Origin: Streptomyces sp. NBC_01481
GTDB taxonomy: Bacteria; Actinomycetota; Actinomycetes; Streptomycetales; Streptomycetaceae
Direction of reading: 5' to 3'
Assembly: GCF_026339995.1 (NCBI RefSeq)
Contig: NZ_JAPEPT010000003.1
Span: 868,001-932,000, forward strand
DNA: 64,000 nucleotides
This document shows positions 41,817-50,134 of this stretch, in pieces. Within the stretch, counting starts at the first letter, position 1, and each line of letters opens with the position of its first letter. The notes under the pieces are model-generated. The model saw only the letters and a list, made by a program, of their open reading frames with translations. It ran no database searches and was not told where the DNA came from. The position numbers and the translations under genes were made by a program.

Positions 41817-42825
41817 CGGCGCTCCTCCTTCCCCGTGAGGTTCGCGAGGTCAGCAGCAGATAGACGGCCGTGACCACCAGCAGGAAGAGCAGCAGCAGGA
41901 CGGACATCGCCGAGCCCGAACCGAAGTTCCAGGTGACGAACGACGACTGGTAGATATGGATCGATATGAGGTCGGCGGCCTCCGGTGCCGCCCGCCCGAA
42001 CAGCACATACGGCGTGTTGAAGTCGTTGAAGGTCCACAGGAACAGCACGAGCACCAGCACCTGGTTGACCGGCTGTAGCGACGGCAGGGTGATCCTGCGG
42101 ATCTGCTGCCAGATGCCCGCGCCGTCGATCGCCGCCGCCTCGTACAGCTCGCGCGGGATGTTCTGCAGGCCCGCCATGAGGATGAGGAAGGCGAACGGCC
42201 AGGACTTCCAGACGGCCACCACGACCAGCGCGATGAAGCTGTTGTCGCCGATCAGCCAGAAGGACGGCTCGTCGGTGAGGCCGAGCTGGTCGTGCAGGAC
42301 GTGATTGATCAGGCCGTTGTCGCGCTGGAACATGAAGGCCCAGGTGATGACGGCCGCGTACACGGGCAGGGCGTACGGAGTGAGGAAGACGGCCCGCAGC
42401 AGGCCCCGGCCGCGGAAGTTCTCCTGCATCATGATCGCCGCGGCCACGCCGAACAGCCAGGACAGGCCGACCGCGATGACGGTGAACACACAGGTGACGT
42501 AGAAGGAGTGGAGCAGGGCCTCGCCGAGCGGTGCGTGGAAGTCGACGGCGACCTTGTAGTTGTCGAACGCCGCCCACGGGGCCTCGCCCCAGTTGCGTAC
42601 GTAGAACTGGGTGAGCTGACGGAAGCTCATCACGATGCCCATGACCATCGGGATGAGATGGACGAGCAGTTCGAGCACGACGGCGGGCAGCAGCAGAAGA
42701 TAGGGCAGGCCGCCGCGGCGGATCCGGTCGGGGATGCGCGGCAGGCTCCTGCGCGCTTCCCCCTTGCCCACGCTCTCACCGCCGCCCGCCCGGTCCGTGC
42801 GGCCTTCGGTCACGGTGGCGGTCAT
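41809..42825 (-). CDS. Sugar ABC transporter permease (MalF-type)
   Basis: 338 aa with six membrane segments; the EAA loop is in LYEAAAIDGAGIWQQIRRIT. The basic N-terminus is cytoplasmic. It follows the binding protein by 10 nt and overlaps the second permease by 8 nt. Confidence 0.9.
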   Translation of the reverse strand: MTATVTEGRTDRAGGGESVGKGEARRSLPRIPDRIRRGGLPYLLLLPAVVLELLVHLIPMVMGIVMSFRQLTQFYVRNWGEAPWAAFDNYKVAVDFHAPLGEALLHSFYVTCVFTVIAVGLSWLFGVAAAIMMQENFRGRGLLRAVFLTPYALPVYAAVITWAFMFQRDNGLINHVLHDQLGLTDEPSFWLIGDNSFIALVVVAVWKSWPFAFLILMAGLQNIPRELYEAAAIDGAGIWQQIRRITLPSLQPVNQVLVLVLFLWTFNDFNTPYVLFGRAAPEAADLISIHIYQSSFVTWNFGSGSAMSVLLLLFLLVVTAVYLLLTSRTSRGRRSADA

Positions 42826-42835
42826 CGCGAGGGCC

Positions 42836-44167
42836 TCACTGCTGCATCAGCTGCTCGGCCTTGGCCAGACGCGCTTTGACGGACTCGGTCGTCACCGGCC
42901 GTCCGGCCGCGGCATCGGCCCACAGATCCTTCACGGCCGTGCCGACGGTTGTTTCGAACTGCGACTCGGCGGGCACCTGCGGCAGCGGCGCGGCACTGGT
43001 CGCCAGCGTGTCGCGCAGCACCTTCAGGTCGGGGGCCGAGAACGCCGGATCCTGCTGCGCGGCCTTGACCGGCGGGATGGATCCGTACGTCTTGTTGAGC
43101 AGCCTCTGCTCCGCGTCGCTCGTCATGAACTTCACGAACTTCTTGGCGCCGTCGATGTTCTTGGTGTTCTTGAAGACGGCCATGTTGATCCCGGCGACCA
43201 TGGAGTTGGTGTTCTGGCCGGTGCCGGGAGCACCCGCGGGGACGGGTACGGGAGCGACTCCCCAGTCGGCGGGCTTCATGCCCTGGGCGGCGAAGGTGGA
43301 TGCGGCCGCCTGCCACAGCACCATGGCCGTCCTGCCGCGCGCGAAGTCCTGGAGCGACTGGTTCTGCGCGTACTCCGCGTTGCCCGGCGCGACGATCTTG
43401 TCCTTGGCCATGAAGTCGACGTACTGCTTCACGGCCGCGACCGCGCCGTCCGAGGTGAAGGTCGGTTTGGCCGAGGAGTCGAAGAAGTCCGCGCGGTGCT
43501 GCTTGCCGAGGACGAAGACCTGGTGGATGTTGTTGGCGAGGTTCCCGCCCTCGGCGCCCAGCGCCCACTTCCCGTTCTTCGAGATCTTCTTGCCGTCCGC
43601 GATTAGTTGGTCCCAGGTGGCCGGTGGCTGCGAGATCCCGGCCTCGGCGAACATCTTCTTGTTGTAGTAGAGCGCGTACGCGAGGGAGTACAGGGGCACG
43701 GCCGCCGGGTCCTTGCCCTCGGCCCCGGCCGATGCGACCGCCGAATCGACGAAGCGGTCCCGTCCGCCGATCGCGTCGAAGTTCTTCTGGTCCCAGGGCA
43801 GCAGCGCGCCGGTCGCCTGGAGGGAGGCCGACCAGGTGTTGCCAATGTTGAGGACGTCGGGACCCTGCCCGGAGGCGGTGGCGGCGAGGATCCGGTTGAG
43901 CAGATCGGACCAGGGGATCACTTCGAGCTTGACCTTGATACCCGTCTGCTTCTCGAACTTCTCCAGCTCGGGTGTGAGGATCTTCTTGTCGGCCTCGATG
44001 TTGGGGCCCTGATTGGAGGCCCAGTAGGTGAGCGTCTTCGGCGAATCGTTGCTGCCCGCTCCGTCGGCGGAGGTGCCACCGCCGCAGCCGGTGGAGGCGG
44101 CGAGCGCGGTGACGACGGCGAGGCTTGCTGCGGCTTTGAAGTTTGCTGCGGCTCTGAACGTGCGCAT
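42836..44167 (-). CDS. Sugar ABC transporter binding lipoprotein
   Basis: 443 aa family-1 binding protein. The signal peptide ends in lipobox STGC (Cys28) and is followed by a Gly/Ser linker. KTLTYWASNQGPNIEADKKI, GPDVLNIGNTWSASLQATGA and FARGRTAMVLWQAA match disaccharide/oligosaccharide binding proteins of the CebE/BxlE kind. AAGGGG lies nine nt before the ATG at 44167; an in-frame ATG at 44221 lacks a ribosome site. First gene of the operon with two permeases and GH1, divergent from a ROK repressor. The ATPase is absent, as for the polyol system. Confidence 0.88.
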   Translation of the reverse strand: MRTFRAAANFKAAASLAVVTALAASTGCGGGTSADGAGSNDSPKTLTYWASNQGPNIEADKKILTPELEKFEKQTGIKVKLEVIPWSDLLNRILAATASGQGPDVLNIGNTWSASLQATGALLPWDQKNFDAIGGRDRFVDSAVASAGAEGKDPAAVPLYSLAYALYYNKKMFAEAGISQPPATWDQLIADGKKISKNGKWALGAEGGNLANNIHQVFVLGKQHRADFFDSSAKPTFTSDGAVAAVKQYVDFMAKDKIVAPGNAEYAQNQSLQDFARGRTAMVLWQAAASTFAAQGMKPADWGVAPVPVPAGAPGTGQNTNSMVAGINMAVFKNTKNIDGAKKFVKFMTSDAEQRLLNKTYGSIPPVKAAQQDPAFSAPDLKVLRDTLATSAAPLPQVPAESQFETTVGTAVKDLWADAAAGRPVTTESVKARLAKAEQLMQQ

Positions 44168-44223
44168 GAGAGGTGGCCCCTTCCCGGGGGTGGCTGCGTT
44201 CGGTTCCCGAACGGCCTCCATGA

Positions 44224-44246
44224 CTTAATTTATGCCGTGATTTAAG
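44224..44246. promoter_or_regulatory. AT-rich dyad between ABC operon and ROK gene
   Basis: CTTAA (44224-44228) and TTAAG (44242-44246) flank a 13-nt spacer; the wider arms CTTAATT/ATTTAAG are complementary at 6 of 7 positions. It lies midway between the divergent starts (44167 and 44310) in otherwise very GC-rich DNA, and is the most likely operator of the ROK repressor. Confidence 0.6.
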
Positions 44247-44309
44247 AGGTGAGAGAAGGGCGCGTCAAGGCCTGTGACCGGGGTATGTTCCCTCCAGGGA
44301 AGGAGCACC

Positions 44310-45578
44310 ATGGCGGAGCGCAACAGACGGACAGTGCGTGACCTGCGGCGGGGCAACCGCGCGCGGGTTCTGCAACGGTTGTATTTCGACGGCCCGTTGA
44401 GCCGCCAGGAGCTGGGGCCGGCCACTGGGCTGAGTTCAGGTTCCATCAGCAACGTCGTCGCGGAACTCGTCGCCGAAGGAGTGCTCGAAGAAGCCGGAGT
44501 GGTCGACTCCGACGGCGGCCGCCCGCGCACCCTGCTTCGCGTCACCCCCACCAGCGGCCTGCTGATCGGCATCGACATCGGCGAGACCCGCGTGCGCGTC
44601 GAGCTCTTCGACCTCTCGCTCACCGAACTCGCCCGCACCGAACGCCTGTTGGCCCAGCACGGCTACGACGTCGAGCGCATCGTCGCCCATGTCCGTACCG
44701 GCATAGCCGATGTCCTGGACGAGGCGGGCGTCGGTGCCGAGAGGCTGCTCGGCATCGGGATCGGCGTCCCCGGCATCATCGAGCAGGACACAGGTGCCGG
44801 AGCGACCGGCGCGATCGTCCACGGTCAGACCATCGGCTGGAGCGCCGTGCCGCTCGAGAAGCTGCTCCTGGACGCCGTCGAACTGCCTGCGGAAGTCCCG
44901 GTGTTCATCGACAACGGCGCCAAGACGCTGGGCCAGGCTGAGATGTGGTTCGGTGGCGGGCGCGGCTCCCGTGAGGCCGCCGTCGCCCTCATCGGCTCAG
45001 GAGTCGGCGCCTGTGTCGTACATGCCGCCACCCCCGACGAGAACGCCCGCAGCAGCGCCCTCGAATGGGGGCATACGACCGTGCAGATCCGGGGACGGCG
45101 CTGCCGCTGCGGCTCTCTCGGCTGCCTGGAGGCGTACGCGGGGGCCGAAGCGCTGCGCGAACGGTGGCAGGAGGCCGGCGGACCGCTCCCCGCCGACGCC
45201 GACGACGAGACCGCGCTCGCCGCCCTGCTGGCCGCGGCCTTCCCCGGCGAGGAGGGGCCGAAGCCCGACCCGGTGGCGCTCTCCCTCCTCGACGACACCG
45301 CCGAGTACCTGGGCGCGGCCGTGGCCGACCTGATCAATCTCTTCCGGCCCGAACGGATCCTGATCGGCGGCTGGGCAGGACTGCTCATCGGTCCGCATCT
45401 GCTTCCCGAAGTGCGCCGGTACGCGGGGGAGTACGCCCTGCGGCACGCGGCCGACCGCACCACCATCGAGCTGGGACGGCTCGGCCCGGACGCGGTCACG
45501 GTCGGCGCTGCGACGCTTCCGCTGGCCGACTTCCTGGCGCGCGGTGGCAGCCGCCCGGCCACAGTGCGCCGGGCCTGA
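44310..45578 (+). CDS. ROK-family transcriptional repressor
   Basis: 422 aa. The N-terminal winged helix contains LSRQELGPATGLSSGSISNV (about 30-49). The ROK kinase-like domain follows, with GIDIGETRVRVELFD and the zinc signature GHTTVQIRGRRCRCGSLGCL (His plus three Cys). It has no strong catalytic role expected and probably senses a sugar. GGAAGGAG precedes the ATG at 44310. It is divergent from the binding-protein/permease/GH1 operon and presumably controls it through the dyad at 44224-44246. Confidence 0.9.
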   Translation: MAERNRRTVRDLRRGNRARVLQRLYFDGPLSRQELGPATGLSSGSISNVVAELVAEGVLEEAGVVDSDGGRPRTLLRVTPTSGLLIGIDIGETRVRVELFDLSLTELARTERLLAQHGYDVERIVAHVRTGIADVLDEAGVGAERLLGIGIGVPGIIEQDTGAGATGAIVHGQTIGWSAVPLEKLLLDAVELPAEVPVFIDNGAKTLGQAEMWFGGGRGSREAAVALIGSGVGACVVHAATPDENARSSALEWGHTTVQIRGRRCRCGSLGCLEAYAGAEALRERWQEAGGPLPADADDETALAALLAAAFPGEEGPKPDPVALSLLDDTAEYLGAAVADLINLFRPERILIGGWAGLLIGPHLLPEVRRYAGEYALRHAADRTTIELGRLGPDAVTVGAATLPLADFLARGGSRPATVRRA

Positions 45579-45668
45579 ACCCTTGTCATGGTCCGGGCCA
45601 AGCACCTAAGTTGACCGCTTGCGACGTGACTGCATCCGTGACCTACATGGCAGTGGGGGAGTCTCACC

Positions 45669-46886
45669 ATGGGCGCAACCGGTCGGCACCGCCGATACCA
45701 GCCGAGCCGTATCAACCGTGCTTCCCTCACCGTCACCGCGGGCGGTGCGGGCATGGCCCTGCCGCTCATCGGCGCGGGCACGACGCACGCGGCCTCCGTG
45801 GATGTCTGGGAGAAGGTCGCGGCCTGCGAGTCCACCAACAACTGGAAGATCAACACCGGCAACGGCTACTACGGCGGGCTGCAGTTCACCCAGTCCACCT
45901 GGGAGGCGTACGGCGGCAGGCACTATGCCCCGCGCGCGGATCTGGCCAGCAAGGACCAGCAGATAGCCATCGCCGAGAAGGTACTCAAGGGCCAGGGCCC
46001 GAGGGCCTGGCCCGCCTGCTCTGCCCGCGCGGGTCTCACCCGTGGCGGCGACGCCCCCGACATCGCACCGGCCAGGGGCTTACAGACGCACAGCGAGCGG
46101 GAGACCGCACCCCGCAAGGCCACGCCGACGACCGTGCCCACGCACCGTGAGGGCTACACCGTGGCCCGCGGCGACTCGCTCTCCAAGATCGCGGATTCCG
46201 AGGACGTCGTCGGCGGCTGGCAGCGCCTGTACGCGCAGAACCGCACCGTCATCGGCAGCGACCCCGACCTGATCTTCCCCGGCCAGAAGCTGATCCTCCG
46301 CGTCGAGGTGCCAGGCAAGCCGAAGCCGACGGCGCAGCCGAAGCAGCAGGCACCCAAACAGCAGGCCCCCAAACAGCAGGCCCCCAAGCAGCAGGCACCG
46401 AAGAAGCAGACGCCGAAGCCCAAGGCCCAGCCCAAACAGCAGGCCCCCAAGCAGGCGCACGCGACCAAGCCCGTGCACAAGAGCGGATTCAGCGCGCCCG
46501 TCGAGGCGAGCGTCGGCACGCCCTACCGCAAGCCGGGCTCCGCCTGGGCCAGCGGCTACCACACGGGCGTCGACTTCCCGGTCCCCACCGGCACCTCGGT
46601 GAAGGCCGTCGCCTCCGGCCGCGTCGTCTCGGCCGGCTGGGGCGGTGCGTACGGCTACCAGGTCGTCATCCGGCATGCGGACGGCAGGTACAGCCAGTAC
46701 GCGCACCTGTCGGCGCTCACTGTGCGCTCGGGCCAGCAGGTCAGCAGCGGTCAGCGGATCGCGCGCTCGGGCTCGACCGGCAACACCTCAGGGCCGCATC
46801 TGCATTTCGAAGTGCGTACAGGGCCCGGATACGGGTCCGACATCGATCCCCTCGCCTACCTCAGGTCCGGCGGCGTCAGCGTCTGA
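45669..46886 (+). CDS. Secreted Rpf-like/LysM/M23 cell-wall hydrolase
   Basis: 405 aa exported protein. After the signal peptide (ending near AHAAS, residue 43), an Rpf/transglycosylase-like domain runs about 44-122. It holds the conserved WEKVAACESTNNW with catalytic Glu54, then YYGGLQFTQSTWEAYGG. A LysM domain follows at about 162-212 (YTVARGDSLSKIADSE, then GQKL). A Pro/Lys/Gln repeat linker spans about 220-260. The C-terminal M23 endopeptidase has HTGVD and HLHFEVR zinc ligands. It therefore combines a glycan-strand-cutting and a peptide-cutting domain with a wall anchor. GGGGGAG precedes the ATG at 45669. The final 99 nt overlap the convergent transporter gene. Confidence 0.9.
   Translation: MGATGRHRRYQPSRINRASLTVTAGGAGMALPLIGAGTTHAASVDVWEKVAACESTNNWKINTGNGYYGGLQFTQSTWEAYGGRHYAPRADLASKDQQIAIAEKVLKGQGPRAWPACSARAGLTRGGDAPDIAPARGLQTHSERETAPRKATPTTVPTHREGYTVARGDSLSKIADSEDVVGGWQRLYAQNRTVIGSDPDLIFPGQKLILRVEVPGKPKPTAQPKQQAPKQQAPKQQAPKQQAPKKQTPKPKAQPKQQAPKQAHATKPVHKSGFSAPVEASVGTPYRKPGSAWASGYHTGVDFPVPTGTSVKAVASGRVVSAGWGGAYGYQVVIRHADGRYSQYAHLSALTVRSGQQVSSGQRIARSGSTGNTSGPHLHFEVRTGPGYGSDIDPLAYLRSGGVSV
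46341..46400 (+). repeat. Four 15-bp tandem repeats
   Basis: Units begin AARCAGCAGGC and encode KQQAP four times in the linker of the M23 protein (46341, 46356, 46371, 46386). A variant unit follows. Copy number could vary by slippage. Confidence 0.85.
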
Positions 46887-47867
46887 GGACAGCACCCGCC
46901 GGTCAGAGGGCCGCGGCGTACCGTCCGCGTGGAGCACCCGCGGCTCCGCGTGGCGCGCCGTCTGTCGCGAGGGCGCCGACTCCGACGCGCGTATCCGCGC
47001 CGCCGGCTCTGCCTGAGCCGGGGCTTTCGCTTCCGAACTCGTGGCCTTGATCCGTTCCGTCGTCAGCAGGATCAGCCCGCCCGCCGCCACAGCCCCGAAG
47101 GCCAGCGCGAACACCGTTCCCAGCACGCCGTACCGGAAGGTCTCGCCGAACATCGTGAGGCCGACGGCCGCCGCGATCACCGGATTGACGACCGTGACGG
47201 TGGCCAGCGGCGCCGCGAGGCCCGCGCCGTGGTACGAAGACTGAGACAGCAGCAGCCCGCCGCAGGCCAGGACGGCGATCGCCACCAGGCTCGGCCACTG
47301 GTCGAGCGGTGCCGACCACGTCCAGTCCACCGCGACGGTCTTGGTGAACACCGAGGCGATACCGAAGGCCACACCCGCCGCGGCGGCGAGCAGCACACTG
47401 CGGATGATTGGCCGGTTCACGGTCTGGGCGACCAGGAAGAGCAGCGCCACCCCGCCGAAGGTCGCACCGGCGAGCAGTCCGCGCTGCCCGCCGTCGAGCG
47501 ACTGGGATGCGGATGTTCCGGTCAGCGCCAGCAGTCCGGCGAGCCCGGCCGTGGTGATGATCGCGCCGCGCCAGGCGGCCGCGCCCGCCCTGCGCCGTAC
47601 GAACAGCGCGGCCATCGGCAGGGCGAAGACGATCGTCAGCGCTCCGAGCGGCTGGACCACGCTCAGCGGCCCGTACGCCAGCGCCGCGACGTGCAGGAGG
47701 GCGCCGAGGCCGTTGAGGGCGACGGCGACCCACCACGCGGCGTGGTGCAGCGGGGCGTACGGCCGGGCCGAGGTGGTGGCGGCGACATGCTCCTGCATGA
47801 TCGCCCCGGCCGCATATGCGACCGCGGAGACCAGTGACAGCACCACGGCCAGCGCGAGGGAACTCAT
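46788..47867 (-). CDS. DMT-superfamily (EamA-like) transporter
   Basis: 359 aa with about nine to ten hydrophobic segments over residues 5-290. ALAYGPLSVVQPLGALTIVFAL-like drug/metabolite-transporter repeats occur in each half. The C-terminal 65 residues are a charged, poorly conserved tail, unusual for the family and encoded by the region that overlaps the M23 gene, so the natural stop may be recently extended. GGGAG precedes both GTG 47876 and ATG 47867; the latter was chosen for spacing. The substrate is unknown. Confidence 0.8.
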   Translation of the reverse strand: MSSLALAVVLSLVSAVAYAAGAIMQEHVAATTSARPYAPLHHAAWWVAVALNGLGALLHVAALAYGPLSVVQPLGALTIVFALPMAALFVRRRAGAAAWRGAIITTAGLAGLLALTGTSASQSLDGGQRGLLAGATFGGVALLFLVAQTVNRPIIRSVLLAAAAGVAFGIASVFTKTVAVDWTWSAPLDQWPSLVAIAVLACGGLLLSQSSYHGAGLAAPLATVTVVNPVIAAAVGLTMFGETFRYGVLGTVFALAFGAVAAGGLILLTTERIKATSSEAKAPAQAEPAARIRASESAPSRQTARHAEPRVLHADGTPRPSDRRVLSSDADAAGPEVGEGIDVGPVSGPCTHFEMQMRP

Positions 47868-48082
47868 AGAGACCACGATCTCCCTCTTCAGCGTTCGCGT
47901 CGTCGTCCTTGAGCAGGCACTTGGACGTACTGCCGACGTAGTACGAGCCTAGGTCAAAAGTCCCCCTTGCGACGGGTGGGCAGGTCAGCGCGCGTGGGGA
48001 CAGCCGACGCTATCGCTACCGTGACGCAGGCGGCCAGGCGCCGCGGCAGGGCTGACAAGAAGCTGACACCAGGGACGGAAAC

Positions 48083-48781
48083 GTGGGTGTGGATCTCGAC
48101 GAGGTGGCGTCCGTGGGCGGCTTCTTCGCCCTGCGGACCGGCGAGCCGGGCGAAGGGCATATGCCGCTGGCCCGGCTGTACGCGGGCGACACGGCACCCC
48201 TGACCGCCCGGGTCGACACGGTCGCCGCACGGCTGCGCACCCCCGAGCGGCGGGTCGCCGCCTCCGTCGCGCACCTCGGGTTCGCCGCCCGCCTGTGGTC
48301 GGTGGCGCTCGGCTGTGCCGCGCTGCACGGCGAGCTCCCCGATCTCGACCCCACCTTGCTGCACTGGGACCCGCGGCTCAGCGCACCCGACGATCTCTGT
48401 CTGACCGCGACCCGGACCGTGCCCGCCGCCGCGGCCACGGTTCGCGAGGTGGTCCAGTACGGCCATCTCGTACCGCTCGCCGACGCACTCACCGGCGACA
48501 CCCGCATCTCACGGCAGCTGCTGTGGGGCAACGCGGGCTCCGCGCTCGCCGGAGCCGTGCGCGAACTGCGTGCCTGGGCCGGGCGCGGTGGCCGGACGGA
48601 CGTCGCCGAGCGAGCCTCGGCCCTCGCCGCCGGGCTCTTCTCCCACCCCGATCTGTCCGGCACGGTCGAAGGTCCCGCCATGCGGCGGCGGACCTGCTGC
48701 CTCTACTACCGCTGCCCCGGCGGCGGGCTCTGCGGCGACTGCGTCTTCGACCGCCCGCCGCAGCACGGCTCGATGCGGTGA
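48083..48781 (+). CDS. FhuF-like [2Fe-2S] ferric reductase domain protein
   Basis: 232 aa. The C-terminus carries the FhuF-type cluster motif: CC at about 209, then Cys 5 later and a CGDC end (RRTCCLYYRC, GLCGDC). The N-terminal 180 residues are a helical, siderophore-ferric-reductase-like domain. Probable role: reduction of ferric siderophores in the cytoplasm to release iron. The GTG at 48083 follows GGGACGGA. No siderophore genes are in this window. It is divergent from the DMT transporter. Confidence 0.75.
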   Translation: MGVDLDEVASVGGFFALRTGEPGEGHMPLARLYAGDTAPLTARVDTVAARLRTPERRVAASVAHLGFAARLWSVALGCAALHGELPDLDPTLLHWDPRLSAPDDLCLTATRTVPAAAATVREVVQYGHLVPLADALTGDTRISRQLLWGNAGSALAGAVRELRAWAGRGGRTDVAERASALAAGLFSHPDLSGTVEGPAMRRRTCCLYYRCPGGGLCGDCVFDRPPQHGSMR

Positions 48782-48863
48782 AGGCGGCAGAAGCGGAGTG
48801 ATCCTGGCCGTGCTCTTCCCCGCACGCCGCATGTGAGTGACCATCATGAGGTGCTGTGTCTTC

Positions 48864-48881
48864 CCGGGGGACAACCCCCGG
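48864..48881. other. Short GC hairpin upstream of glgA
   Basis: CCGGGGG and CCCCCGG (7-bp stem) around ACAA, between the FhuF-like stop and the glgA start. It may be a weak terminator; similar GC hairpins are frequent in Streptomyces intergenic DNA. Confidence 0.45.
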
Positions 48882-48942
48882 ACCCCCGGCAGAAAGACAG
48901 GCCATCGGGGCTGAACCGACCGCCCTCGCGAGGTGAGACTCC

Positions 48943-50106
48943 GTGAAGGTGGGACTGCTCACGCGCGAATATCCGCCGGACGTCTACGGGGGCGCCGGTG
49001 TCCATGTGGAGTTCCTGGCCCGGGAGTTGAGAGCCCTGGCCGATCTGGAAGTGCACTGCTGGGGCGAAGGTGAGGCCGAAGGTGTCCTGCGCCACCAGGC
49101 ACTCGCGGGACTAGAGAACGCCAACGACGCCCTGCGCACCTTCTCCGTCGACCTGGCGATGGCCGCCGAGCTGCAGGGCCGCGAACTGGTCCACTCCCAC
49201 ACCTGGTACGCCAACCTCGCCGGCCATCTCGCCAAGCTGCTCTACGGCGTCCCGCATGTGATGACCGCCCACTCGCTCGAGCCGCTGCGCCCCTGGAAGG
49301 CCGAGCAACTCGGCGGCGGATACGCGCTGTCCAGCTGGGCCGAGCGCACCGCGATCGAGGCCGCCGACGCCGTGATCGCCGTCTCTCACGGCATGCGCGC
49401 CGACATCCTCGCCTGCTATCCGGCCCTCGACCCGGACCGCGTGCGCGTCGTCCACAACGGCATCGACACCCGTATGTACCGCCCCGACGCCGACACGGAC
49501 GCCCTGGAGCGCATCGGCCTCGACCCGGACCGGCCCTTCGCCCTTTTCGTCGGGCGCATCACCCGCCAGAAGGGCGTTCCGCATCTGCTGCGCGCCGCCC
49601 GCTCGTTCGACCCCGGAACTCAGCTGGTGCTCTGCGCGGGCGCCCCGGACACGCCGGAGATCGGCCGTGAATTCCGGCAGCTCGTCGACGAGTTGGAGCA
49701 AGTACGCGACGGTGTGCACTGGATTCCCGAGATGCTGCCGCGACCCCAGGTCATCCAACTCCTCAGCCACGCGACCGTGTTCATCTGCCCGTCCGTGTAC
49801 GAGCCGCTGGGCATCGTCAATCTGGAGGCCATGGCCTGCGGCACGGCAGTCGTCGCGTCCGCGGTCGGAGGCATCCCCGAGGTGGTGGACGACGGACGCA
49901 CCGGGCTGCTCGTGCCGTACGACGCCGATCATCCCGAAGCCTTCGAGTCGGGTCTCACCCAGTCCGTGAACCGGATACTCGACGACGCCGGACAGGCCGC
50001 CAGGATGGGCGCCGCCGGACGTGAGCGCGCGGTGCGCGAGTTCGGCTGGGACCAGGTGGCCCGGCGCACGTACGAGGTGTACGAGGAGTTGCTCAAGCAG
50101 GGGTAG
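48943..50106 (+). CDS. glgA: Glycogen synthase, actinobacterial GT4 type (or maltose-1-phosphate synthase)
   Basis: 387 aa, the short actinobacterial GT4 form rather than the 470-aa GT5 enzyme. MKVGLLTREYPPDVYGGAGVH is the N-terminal loop (first 20 residues shown to GV). FVGRITRQKGVPHLLRAAR and the E-x7-E motif in YEPLGIVNLEAMACG lie in the donor domain. In mycobacteria the orthologue (GlgM) makes alpha-maltose-1-phosphate from ADP-glucose and glucose-1-phosphate; the same may be true here. GTG 48943 follows GAGGTGA. The next gene is glgC, which would supply ADP-glucose but appears broken. Confidence 0.88.
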   Translation: MKVGLLTREYPPDVYGGAGVHVEFLARELRALADLEVHCWGEGEAEGVLRHQALAGLENANDALRTFSVDLAMAAELQGRELVHSHTWYANLAGHLAKLLYGVPHVMTAHSLEPLRPWKAEQLGGGYALSSWAERTAIEAADAVIAVSHGMRADILACYPALDPDRVRVVHNGIDTRMYRPDADTDALERIGLDPDRPFALFVGRITRQKGVPHLLRAARSFDPGTQLVLCAGAPDTPEIGREFRQLVDELEQVRDGVHWIPEMLPRPQVIQLLSHATVFICPSVYEPLGIVNLEAMACGTAVVASAVGGIPEVVDDGRTGLLVPYDADHPEAFESGLTQSVNRILDDAGQAARMGAAGRERAVREFGWDQVARRTYEVYEELLKQG

Positions 50107-50134
50107 CGGACACGGCATGCAGAGAGGGGCGGCG

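Noticed and set aside
45579..45668. c-di-AMP (ydaO-type) riboswitch upstream of the Rpf-like gene
   Set aside because: Such riboswitches precede some Streptomyces rpf genes, but this spacer is only 90 nt and shows none of the expected structure.
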